Assembly (NCBI GenBank): GCA_036504075.1
Contig: DASXVX010000093.1
Location: 1 to 23,390, forward strand
Origin: DASXVX01 sp036504075
Lineage (GTDB): Bacteria > Bacillota > Sulfobacillia > Symbiobacteriales > Symbiobacteriaceae
Direction: 5' to 3'
DNA: 23,390 bases
Each line of letters begins with the position of its first letter. Position 1 is the first letter of the stretch. A program made the position numbers and the translations under genes. Below, piece after piece: positions 1 through 6,183 of the stretch. The notes under the pieces were generated by a model. It was not told the DNA's origin and did not search any database. It saw nothing but the letters and a program-made list of their open reading frames with translations.

Positions 1-1
1 T

Positions 2-43
2 CGAAAAGCGGCGACCAGGATCTCTCCTGGTCGCCGCTTTTCG
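2..43. terminator. Bidirectional intrinsic terminator hairpin
   Basis: Two perfect 19-base complementary arms (2-20 and 25-43) flank a TCTC loop. The left arm starts with an A tract and the right arm ends with CTTTTCG, so either strand yields a G+C-rich stem followed by U residues. This is the shape of a shared terminator between converging genes; the gene to the left is outside the window. Confidence 0.8.
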
Positions 44-81
44 CGGGAACGGGGTTTCGGCTTGTAATATCCAAAAAGTTA

Positions 82-150
82 GGGGTCACTTGTCCATCAA
101 AATACCTTGCGTTCACTAGAGATCATGTTGTGGGTTTCGAAAGTGACCAC
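82..150. repeat. Short inverted-repeat element, possible relic
   Basis: GGGGTCACTT near 82-91 is mirrored by AAGTGACCAC near 141-150, sharing the 8-base core GGTCACTT in inverted orientation about 50 bases apart. The interior is less G+C-rich than the flanks and has no gene. It could be an insertion-sequence end or a miniature element. One copy only, so the call is weak. Confidence 0.25.
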
Positions 151-170
151 ACAGGATGTCGAAAGGAAAA

Positions 171-198
171 AGGGCCGGGGCATTAACGCCCCGGCCCT
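171..198 (-). terminator. Terminator of the DMSO-reductase-like operon
   Basis: An 11-bp perfect stem (171-181 with 188-198) has a 6-base loop and is followed on the minus strand by TTTTCCTTTC. It lies about 20 bases beyond the dmsC stop codon, so it ends the five-gene minus-strand operon. Confidence 0.85.
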
Positions 199-216
199 GC
201 TTGGTTATGCACTCAC

Positions 217-1062
217 TTAGTGGAACATCAGGAACGCCGAACTGGCGAACATCAGGTACCGGCCGATCAGTTCGCCTGCCACCGCCAGCACCAGCACCGA
301 CAGGGCTGCCCCCATGGCTGCCGCCTTCGGCCGCCGGACCACGGTGAGCAGAACGCCCGCCGGCACCACCCAGCCCAGCGCCCGGATCCAGTAGAGCCCG
401 TTCCCGACAATGGCCGCCGCCTGCATCTGCGCTTCCGGCTGGCCCCAGGCCGCCGCGGCGCTGTAGGCCAGGGCCAGAATCCCGGAGAGTCCCAGCGTGC
501 CCAAGGCGAAGAGCGAGAGCGATCCGGTCCAGTCACTCGCCAGCGCCTTCCCCGACTTCGTCACGTTCAGCAGGAGCAGCAGCAAGGCCGGTCCCGTCAC
601 CAGCGCCGTGGTCAGAAAGAGCATGGGCGGGAAAGCGTTGTCGTTGGCCGGCAGCGAAGGCAGCACGTAGACCATGCCCGACGCCACCGTTGCAGCGCCG
701 CCCACCAGGGCCAACAGCCCGGTCAGCCAGGCGGCGACCGCCTGCTTCAGGCTCACCAGCCAGAGCACCAGGGCGAAAGCGGCGAAGGCCGCCATCAGCA
801 GGACTTCCCGGCTCAACCAGGAGGAGCTCAGGTGCGAGAGCGCCCGGTAGGCCGACATCGGCCAGCCCAGGTGGCTCAGGGAGGCGAGCATGGCCACGCC
901 GGCGATCAGCCAGGTGGACAGCAGCACGGTTTGCCCGAGTCCGGCGTAAGCCGGCGCCTGATTGCGGGCGGCAGACGTGAATCCGAAGAGCCAGTAGGCC
1001 GCCACCAGCCCCACCGCCAGTTCGGCGATGACCGTAAAGAGTACCAGCGAGGTCCATTCCAT
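217..1062 (-). CDS. dmsC: DmsC-like membrane anchor subunit of molybdopterin oxidoreductase
   Basis: A 281-aa, strongly hydrophobic protein with about eight predicted membrane segments, close to the usual length of DmsC. The N-terminus (SLVLFTVIAELAVGLVAAYW) fits the first helix of the DmsC family, which takes electrons from menaquinol and passes them to the iron-sulfur subunit. The ATG lies 8 bases after AGGAGGG. The start abuts the dmsB stop (TAA, then ATG), so the two are translationally linked. It is the last gene of the operon and is followed by the terminator at 171-198. Family membership is clear from the context and hydrophobic profile; the symbol is by analogy, because the enzyme's substrate is not certain. 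Confidence 0.85.
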   Translation of the reverse strand: MEWTSLVLFTVIAELAVGLVAAYWLFGFTSAARNQAPAYAGLGQTVLLSTWLIAGVAMLASLSHLGWPMSAYRALSHLSSSWLSREVLLMAAFAAFALVLWLVSLKQAVAAWLTGLLALVGGAATVASGMVYVLPSLPANDNAFPPMLFLTTALVTGPALLLLLLNVTKSGKALASDWTGSLSLFALGTLGLSGILALAYSAAAAWGQPEAQMQAAAIVGNGLYWIRALGWVVPAGVLLTVVRRPKAAAMGAALSVLVLAVAGELIGRYLMFASSAFLMFH

Positions 1063-1623
1063 TTAGGCATCCCTCCTGTACTGCTTGCCGTGCACCGGCG
1101 GTGTGAACCGGATGGACGGGTTGGTGATGTCGCTGTTGGGGAAGCCCGGCACCGACGGCACGGCATCCCGGTCCTTGAAAGTGGCGATGTCCACCAGGGT
1201 CAGGGCCTTGGCGGGGCAGGCCGCCACGCAGGCGGGCTGCAGGCCCGCATCCAGCCGGGTATGACAGAGTTCGCACTTGGACGCCTTGCGGTGCGCCGGC
1301 GAGTAGCGGGCGGCGCCGTAGGGGCAGGCCATGGTGCAGAGACGGCAACCAATGCATTTGTCATGGTCCTGGACGACGATCCCGTCTTCCCGCTTGGAGT
1401 AGGCGCCCACCGGGCAGACCCGCTGGCACTCCGGGTGCTCGCAGTGATTGCAGGCCACGGAGAGGAAAGCCCGCTCCGGGTTGGACGGGTCTTCCCGGAA
1501 AGGGTAGACCCGGCGCCAGTTCACATCGGTCTCCAACTCGTACTCATTCTTGCAGGCCATCTGGCAGGCCTTGCAGCCGATGCAGTGATCCATGTTGTGG
1601 TGAAATCCCAGTTGCTTGGGCAC
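1063..1623 (-). CDS. dmsB: DmsB-like four-cluster ferredoxin subunit
   Basis: A 186-aa electron-transfer subunit carrying four [4Fe-4S] cysteine sets in the DmsB/NrfC/PhsB order: CIGCKACQMACK near the N-terminus, CNHCEHPECQRVCP, CIGCRLCTMACP, and a split CELC...CVAACP set. It should relay electrons from the membrane anchor to the molybdopterin subunit outside the cytoplasmic membrane. It has no signal of its own, as usual for this family, which is exported by hitchhiking with the Tat-bearing A subunit. The start is taken as the GTG at 1623, because AAGGAGG lies 9 bases before it; an in-frame TTG at 1632 abuts the ribosome site and is less likely. That ribosome site overlaps the dmsA stop codon (TAAGGAGG), showing tight operon packing. 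Confidence 0.92.
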   Translation of the reverse strand: MPKQLGFHHNMDHCIGCKACQMACKNEYELETDVNWRRVYPFREDPSNPERAFLSVACNHCEHPECQRVCPVGAYSKREDGIVVQDHDKCIGCRLCTMACPYGAARYSPAHRKASKCELCHTRLDAGLQPACVAACPAKALTLVDIATFKDRDAVPSVPGFPNSDITNPSIRFTPPVHGKQYRRDA

Positions 1624-1637
1624 GGCTACCAACCTCC

Positions 1638-3863
1638 TTAGACCCGCTCGATGTTGACGAAGTTGTCATGGAACGAGATGCCGTCGTTCCCCATGGCCAC
1701 CTTGCCCATGTCGGCGGGCACGGCGGCGACGGTAAAGTTGACGTTGAACTTGGAGTCCTTGTACCAACCCTCGTAGGTGACCACCGTATCCGGGGCGACG
1801 GTGCGGGTCAGGCGGGCCTTGAGCCGGACTTCGCCCAGCTTGTTGAAAACCCGGACCATGTCGCCGTCCTTGATGCCCCGGACGCCCGCCAGCTTCGGAT
1901 GGATCTCCAACAGCGGCTCGGGGTTCGTCTGCATCATGTAGGGGATGTTCTGGAACTGCGAGTGCAGGCCGTGCTGGCCGTGCGGCGTCAGGAACCGGAT
2001 GGGGAATTCCGGTGCGTTCTTCAGCTCTTCCTTGTAAGTCGGCATGGGCGGCAGCCCGTTCTTCTGCGCCAGTTCGGAGAACAACTCGTACTTGCCGGAC
2101 GGCGTGGTGAACTTCCGGTCCGCCCAGGCCGCCTGCCACAGCTTCGCCTTGGCCGGCTTGGACTTCAGTTCCTTCCAGTCGTTGATGCCGAACAACTTGT
2201 AGACGCCGTCGTTAAACTCCTGGCCCGCCCACTCCTCTTCCTTGCCCTCCGTCGGGTAGGTGCAGGAGCCGGGGGCGAGTTCGTTCATTTTCTTGGAAAG
2301 CGCCCAGGCGATCTGCAGGTCGCTCTTCGCCTCGAACATCGGCGAAATCGCCTGCTCGTTAATGGAGACCCAGTGGTGCCAGTAGGCGACGTTCACGTCC
2401 CAGTTCTCGAAGTGCGTCGTGCACGGCAGCACGATGTCCGCCATCTCCACGGAGTGGTTCAGGAACTGGTCGACGACGACCACCATCTCCATCGATGCGA
2501 ACGCCTTCTTGATATCCGCCGCGTCCGGGTCCTGGGAGCCGGGGTTGCGGCAGGCGATCCAGAGCATCTTGACGGGCGGGTCCTTCTGCGCCTGGACTTC
2601 GGCGGCGAAGTTGTTCATGTTGACGGTCCGGTTCGAATACTTGCCGTCCGCACCCTTGACACCGACAGAGCCGGCCGGCGGGTTGAAGGACTGCACGTGG
2701 AAGTTGAAGCCCCAGGTATCCAGGTGGGCGTACTGGGCGCCGCCGCCGGAGACGCCGATCTGCCCGGTGATCGCCGCCAGGGCGTCCACCGCCCGGATGT
2801 TCTGGCCGCCGTTGATGTGCCGCTGCATTCCGTAGCCCATCCAGATCATGGACGGCTTCGTGGTGGCGTAACCGGAGGCCAGTTCGATGATGCCCTCGAT
2901 CGGAATGCCGGTCTTCTGGCTGGCCCAGTCCAGGGTAACGGTCTCACGCAGGTACTTCTCGAACTCCGGCCAGCCCTTCGTGTACTTGTCCAGAAAGGCT
3001 TTATCGTGCAGATTGTTCTCGACGATCCACTTGGCCATACCCAGCGCCAGGGCCCCGTCGGTGGAGGCTTTAATCTGGTAATACAGGTCGGCCTTCGAGG
3101 CGGTCGACGTATGAATCGGGTCGACCACCACCAGCTTGGCGCCTCGCTTCTGGGCCTCGACGATGAAGTCCATCTGGTGGACGGCGTTCCAGGCCGGATT
3201 GGCGCCCCAGACGATCAGATACTTGGTATTGACCATCTCTTCCGGGTCGTTGTTGTGGAAGGTGCCCATGTCGTACGTCTGGGCGTCCAGGCCGGCGGGC
3301 CAGCAGGGGGTGCCCAGGGCGTAGGTGTAGTAGCCCATGGACTGCAGGGTGCCTTCCACCGCCCAGTGCATGATGCCGAAGTTGCCGGAGTACTTGTCCA
3401 GGCAGACCGGCAGCAGCGTGCCGTAGCGCTGCTTGATGTCCAGGATCTTCTTGGATATCCGAGTCAGCGCCTCGTCCCAGGAGACCCGCTTCCAGTTGCC
3501 CGAGCCACGGGGCTCCTGGACCATGGGATACTTGATCCGGTCCGGGCTGTACGCCCGGTTGACGTACGTGTAGCCCTTGACGCAAAGGCGGCCCTGGGTG
3601 TAGCCGTGCAGCGGGTCGCCGTCCACCTTGCGCAGATAGCCCTTGTCGTTTACCGTGGCAATCTGGCCGCAGGTGTCGAAGCAGTTGCGGGGACAGGCGG
3701 TTCGGAAGGTTTTCGCGGTCTTGTCGGCGACCGGGGACTGAAAGGCGGACGGTTGGGCCGTACAGCCGCTCAAAGCGGCAGCGGCACCGGCGGCGGCGCT
3801 AGCCTTGAGCAGAGTCCGGCGGGTAATCGCCAGTTCCCTGGCCCGCTCGAACAGGTCCTTCAT
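1638..3863 (-). CDS. dmsA: Tat-exported molybdopterin oxidoreductase catalytic subunit (DmsA-like)
   Basis: A 741-aa catalytic subunit of the DMSO reductase superfamily, binding molybdenum bis-MGD and one [4Fe-4S] cluster. Residues 11-30 carry a twin-arginine motif (ITRRTLLKAS) followed by an Ala-rich stretch and a lipobox-like LSGC (Cys34), so it may be a Tat-exported lipoprotein. The cluster motif is Cys57-x3-Cys61-x3-Cys65-x28-Cys94. A manual alignment to E. coli DmsA around residues 183-200 puts Cys187 at the position of the molybdenum-ligand Ser. Cys ligation is known in thiosulfate, polysulfide and tetrathionate reductases, so the substrate could be a sulfur oxyanion or polysulfide rather than DMSO. 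The ATG follows AAGGAGGAG. A dedicated TorD-type chaperone lies just upstream and the B and C subunits just downstream. The family call is very secure; the substrate is open. Confidence 0.92.
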   Translation of the reverse strand: MKDLFERARELAITRRTLLKASAAAGAAAALSGCTAQPSAFQSPVADKTAKTFRTACPRNCFDTCGQIATVNDKGYLRKVDGDPLHGYTQGRLCVKGYTYVNRAYSPDRIKYPMVQEPRGSGNWKRVSWDEALTRISKKILDIKQRYGTLLPVCLDKYSGNFGIMHWAVEGTLQSMGYYTYALGTPCWPAGLDAQTYDMGTFHNNDPEEMVNTKYLIVWGANPAWNAVHQMDFIVEAQKRGAKLVVVDPIHTSTASKADLYYQIKASTDGALALGMAKWIVENNLHDKAFLDKYTKGWPEFEKYLRETVTLDWASQKTGIPIEGIIELASGYATTKPSMIWMGYGMQRHINGGQNIRAVDALAAITGQIGVSGGGAQYAHLDTWGFNFHVQSFNPPAGSVGVKGADGKYSNRTVNMNNFAAEVQAQKDPPVKMLWIACRNPGSQDPDAADIKKAFASMEMVVVVDQFLNHSVEMADIVLPCTTHFENWDVNVAYWHHWVSINEQAISPMFEAKSDLQIAWALSKKMNELAPGSCTYPTEGKEEEWAGQEFNDGVYKLFGINDWKELKSKPAKAKLWQAAWADRKFTTPSGKYELFSELAQKNGLPPMPTYKEELKNAPEFPIRFLTPHGQHGLHSQFQNIPYMMQTNPEPLLEIHPKLAGVRGIKDGDMVRVFNKLGEVRLKARLTRTVAPDTVVTYEGWYKDSKFNVNFTVAAVPADMGKVAMGNDGISFHDNFVNIERV

Positions 3864-3879
3864 GGGGCTACTCCTCCTT

Positions 3880-4509
3880 CTATGCTAGAACGGCTGCGAT
3901 CGAGACAAGCACCTGCTCTTCGGCCTGGACGACTTCCCGGGTAACGGTCGCCAAGGACCGGTAAAACAGATTCGCACTGCCGTCCAAAACTCGCTGCGAA
4001 AACGGCTCCACCCAGCGGCGGAGGTGCTCCTGGTGAAACTCCCGCTGGCCCGCCAGCAGCCGGGCGGCTTCCGCTCCGTCGCCGGCCTGATAGGCCGCCA
4101 GCGCGTCCTTTTGCAGGCGGCTGTAGAACTCCAACTCCAGGGAGAGGGCGTCGTCCGGCTCGGTATACTTCGCCCGTGCTTCCAGCCCGTACGCCAGGTA
4201 GAACGCCCGGACCGCCTCAGTCTCCTCCTGCATCAACACGCCCTCCGGGCTCAGGTAGACCGACTCGTATGGCGGTGCCACCAGCCGCCCCGGCCCCACG
4301 AAGAGCCGGAAGAACTCGGGCTCGTCCGGCGGCCCGGCATCGGGCAACGGCCCGCCCAAATCCAGGTCCAGCAGGGCGCCGTAAGCGACCGCGGTCTCGC
4401 GCAGCGTGCCGCTCAGCTCCGCTCCGATGGGGGCGGCGTAAGCACGCTGCAGCAGGAAAAAGAGCGCCAGCCGGGTCTCCAGGAATGCCACGACCCCTGC
4501 GTCAGCCAA
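3880..4509 (-). CDS. TorD/DmsD-family redox enzyme maturation chaperone
   Basis: A cytoplasmic all-helical chaperone expected to bind the Tat signal of the A subunit and hold it for cofactor loading. Seen in the sequence: an N-terminal helix (RLALFFLLQRAYAAP), a FVGPGRLVAPPYESVY segment typical of the family, the conserved EPDDALSLELEFYSRL region, and HLRRWVEPF near the C-terminus. The preferred start is the TTG at 4509. AAGGAG lies 9 bases before it, it overlaps the TGA of the upstream gene, and the 209-aa product then begins where TorD proteins usually begin. An ATG at 4566 would add 19 residues but has no ribosome site. It stops 16 bases before dmsA. Function rests on family and position. 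Confidence 0.88.
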   Translation of the reverse strand: MADAGVVAFLETRLALFFLLQRAYAAPIGAELSGTLRETAVAYGALLDLDLGGPLPDAGPPDEPEFFRLFVGPGRLVAPPYESVYLSPEGVLMQEETEAVRAFYLAYGLEARAKYTEPDDALSLELEFYSRLQKDALAAYQAGDGAEAARLLAGQREFHQEHLRRWVEPFSQRVLDGSANLFYRSLATVTREVVQAEEQVLVSIAAVLA

Positions 4510-5731
4510 CTTCACCCACTCCTTGTATGGAACGTCTGACCGTACAGGCCAGGCAGAGTTGCTCATTTTCGCTCGCGGCTGCGGTTCCCGTTGCCGATTC
4601 CCCGCAGCCGCTGCACCGGAATACCAGCGGTTCGCCCAGGGGCCGGGCGGCCGGGTTCGCCAGGTCGGCGAGCGGGAAGGAATCGGCCATGGTCAGGGCC
4701 GCGACCGGGCAGACCGTGGCACAGAGCCCGCAACCCAGGCACCGCTGCGCCGAGTGTTCCAGTCGGGTCGACGCCCCGTGGGCCACGAGGGCGATGGCCT
4801 GCTCGGGGCAGAGCGCTCCGCAGATGCCGCAGTGGGGGCAAAAGCCGGTCAGTTCCGGCCGGGCGGCCCGCCAGCGCACCGCCGAGCCGGGTTCCAGCCG
4901 GGGCGCCAGTTGGGGTTCCAGCCGGGGCGCCAGTTGGGGCGCCAGCCGGGGCAGAACTTGCAGCAGCAGCTCCCGGTGGACCGAACGGACCCCCGCTGGT
5001 TTGGCCCACGTCTGCGCGGGCAGCGGCGCCACACTCGGGGCGACCGCTACGACCGGCCCCAGCCCGGCCAGCTTGGCCGGCGCCGTCTGCCGGAGCAGGC
5101 CGAACGCTGAGAGCAGGAAGCTGCGCCGGTCCTCGTTGACCTGCGGCACCGCCGGCGGAGCGTCCTTGAGGGCCACCGGCGGCGAGGGTTGACAGACAAA
5201 CGCAAGCGGGCAGTCACGCCCAAGTTCCCTCAAGATGCGGCCGGCCTCAAGGGCAGCCGCATCCGCCAGCCGGCCGCCGGCGGCGTGGGAGCACTTCCCG
5301 CAACCGGTATCCGGCCGGACCAGTTCGATCCGGCGGGCGCCGGCGGCGGCCATTCCTAACAGCAGTTCCGGCACCAGCCGCCCCAGGCACTTCACGGTAA
5401 TGACCTGCGGCCCCCGGGCGCTGACCCGGGCACAGGCCACGGCCACGGCGCCGAAGCGGGCGGCGGCGGCTCCGGCCTGGCCGGCCAGCTCCTGGTCGGA
5501 AGGCCCGTCCAGGACGAAGGCGTCCGTGGGGCAGACGGCGGCACAAAGCCCGCAGGCGCTGCAATCCGACAGCGCCGGACCCGGGTCCAGCCGGATCGCG
5601 CCTTCCGGGCAAACGTCCCGGCAGCGGGTGCAGGCCGACTTCGGCGAAAGGGCGGGCAGGCACCGGCGCCGCTGAGCCCGGACCGGTTTCAACCCGGCCA
5701 GGCCGTCGGCCAGGGTGTCCAGTTCAAACAC
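4502..5731 (-). CDS. Multi-cluster 4Fe-4S protein of the DMSO-reductase-like operon
   Basis: A 409-aa cysteine-rich protein. Residues 24-67 hold two ferredoxin-type sets (CTRCRDVCP with a possible distal Cys24, and CSACGLCAAVCP). Residues 95-180 form a Cys-containing domain (Cys100, 115, 144, 147, 174, 180) that resembles the delta subunit/MvhD-FlpD type found beside hydrogenases and heterodisulfide reductases. After a low-complexity linker (about 260-282, LEPQLAPR repeats) come two more ferredoxin sets (CPHCGICGALCP and CLGCGLCATVCP) and a final two-CxxC knuckle (373-396), possibly a zinc or rubredoxin-like site. The start is the GTG at 5731, 7 bases after AAGGAGG. There is no Tat or Sec signal, so it is probably cytoplasmic and could feed electrons to, or help mature, the reductase. 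It is the first gene of the operon. The exact role is unknown. Confidence 0.82.
   Translation of the reverse strand: MFELDTLADGLAGLKPVRAQRRRCLPALSPKSACTRCRDVCPEGAIRLDPGPALSDCSACGLCAAVCPTDAFVLDGPSDQELAGQAGAAAARFGAVAVACARVSARGPQVITVKCLGRLVPELLLGMAAAGARRIELVRPDTGCGKCSHAAGGRLADAAALEAGRILRELGRDCPLAFVCQPSPPVALKDAPPAVPQVNEDRRSFLLSAFGLLRQTAPAKLAGLGPVVAVAPSVAPLPAQTWAKPAGVRSVHRELLLQVLPRLAPQLAPRLEPQLAPRLEPGSAVRWRAARPELTGFCPHCGICGALCPEQAIALVAHGASTRLEHSAQRCLGCGLCATVCPVAALTMADSFPLADLANPAARPLGEPLVFRCSGCGESATGTAAASENEQLCLACTVRRSIQGVGEVG
4891..4938. repeat. In-frame 24-base tandem repeat
   Basis: Two perfect 24-base copies (4891-4914 and 4915-4938) are followed by a diverged partial third copy to about 4954. 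They encode eight-residue units LEPQLAPR in the linker between the two ferredoxin halves of the multi-cluster protein. Such repeats can change copy number by slippage without breaking the frame. Confidence 0.9.
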
Positions 5732-5763
5732 GGTCACCCCTCCTTCTCCTGGTACAAGCATAG

Positions 5764-5788
5764 CCGGAATACCATCATTCCCGGTATT
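5764..5788. promoter_or_regulatory. Dyad upstream of the reductase operon, possible operator
   Basis: Two overlapping dyads lie 33-58 bases before the GTG start of the first operon gene: CCGGAAT-N6-ATTCCCG (one mismatch) and AATACC-N9-GGTATT (perfect). They sit where an oxygen- or redox-responsive regulator could bind. No clear -35/-10 pair was found nearby and the binding factor is not identified. Confidence 0.3.
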
Positions 5789-5895
5789 ACTCCTCCGGGG
5801 CGTTTCGCGGGTGGGGTGAGGACCCGAGCGCCTACCCGGTCGGGTGATGTTGCCCGCGCCAATGCCCCACGCGTCCCCCACCAGTGAGCGGCGCG

Positions 5896-5934
5896 AAAAA
5901 CAGCAGTGCCCTGGCATCAGCGATGTCAGGGCAC
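5896..5934 (-). terminator. Terminator of the cimA operon
   Basis: A 12-bp stem (5906-5917 with 5923-5934, one G-T pair) with a 5-base loop is followed on the minus strand by a run of five T at 5900-5896. It lies just beyond the stop of the small membrane protein gene and separates it from the reductase operon. Confidence 0.85.
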
Positions 5935-5939
5935 CTCTG

Positions 5940-6167
5940 CTATTTCTGATCCTCCGGCGCTTCCGGCTGGTCGTGCCGGTTCCCGTCGGCAAAAGGCCCG
6001 GGTTCAATGTCGTCCTTCAGGATGGGGATGATTTTCTCACCGTTAGGGCCGACCCGGACGCTCGCACGCCGGCTCCGGCCCCGGACCTGCTTCTCCAGCC
6101 GGTCCACCCGGTAGATCAAGTAGGCCATTCCCACCAGCAGCAGAACGCTTAGGAACGTGGTGCCCAC
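5940..6167 (-). CDS. Small single-pass membrane protein downstream of cimA
   Basis: A 75-aa protein with one membrane helix at the N-terminus (about residues 4-20, TTFLSVLLLVGMAYLIY), then a short basic, probably helical segment (RVDRLEKQVRGRSRRAS) and an acidic, Pro-rich hydrophilic tail. The GTG at 6167 is preferred because AAAGGAG lies 10 bases before it; the longer reading from an ATG at 6200 has no ribosome site. The ribosome site overlaps the cimA stop codon, and the gene starts 16 bases after it, so the two are probably co-expressed under the T-box. I do not recognise the family and see no catalytic motif. Confidence 0.65.
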   Translation of the reverse strand: MGTTFLSVLLLVGMAYLIYRVDRLEKQVRGRSRRASVRVGPNGEKIIPILKDDIEPGPFADGNRHDQPEAPEDQK

Positions 6168-6183
6168 ACACGGGACTCTCCTT

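Noticed and set aside
220..1641. 473-aa open frame on the plus strand opposite dmsB and dmsC
   Set aside because: Low-complexity Arg/Gln/Gly-rich translation typical of an antisense shadow; both genes on the minus strand are clear.
1668..3944. 758-aa open frame on the plus strand opposite dmsA
   Set aside because: It is a mirror of G+C-rich coding sequence on the other strand; it has no ribosome site and no recognisable domain, while the minus strand encodes a complete molybdopterin enzyme.
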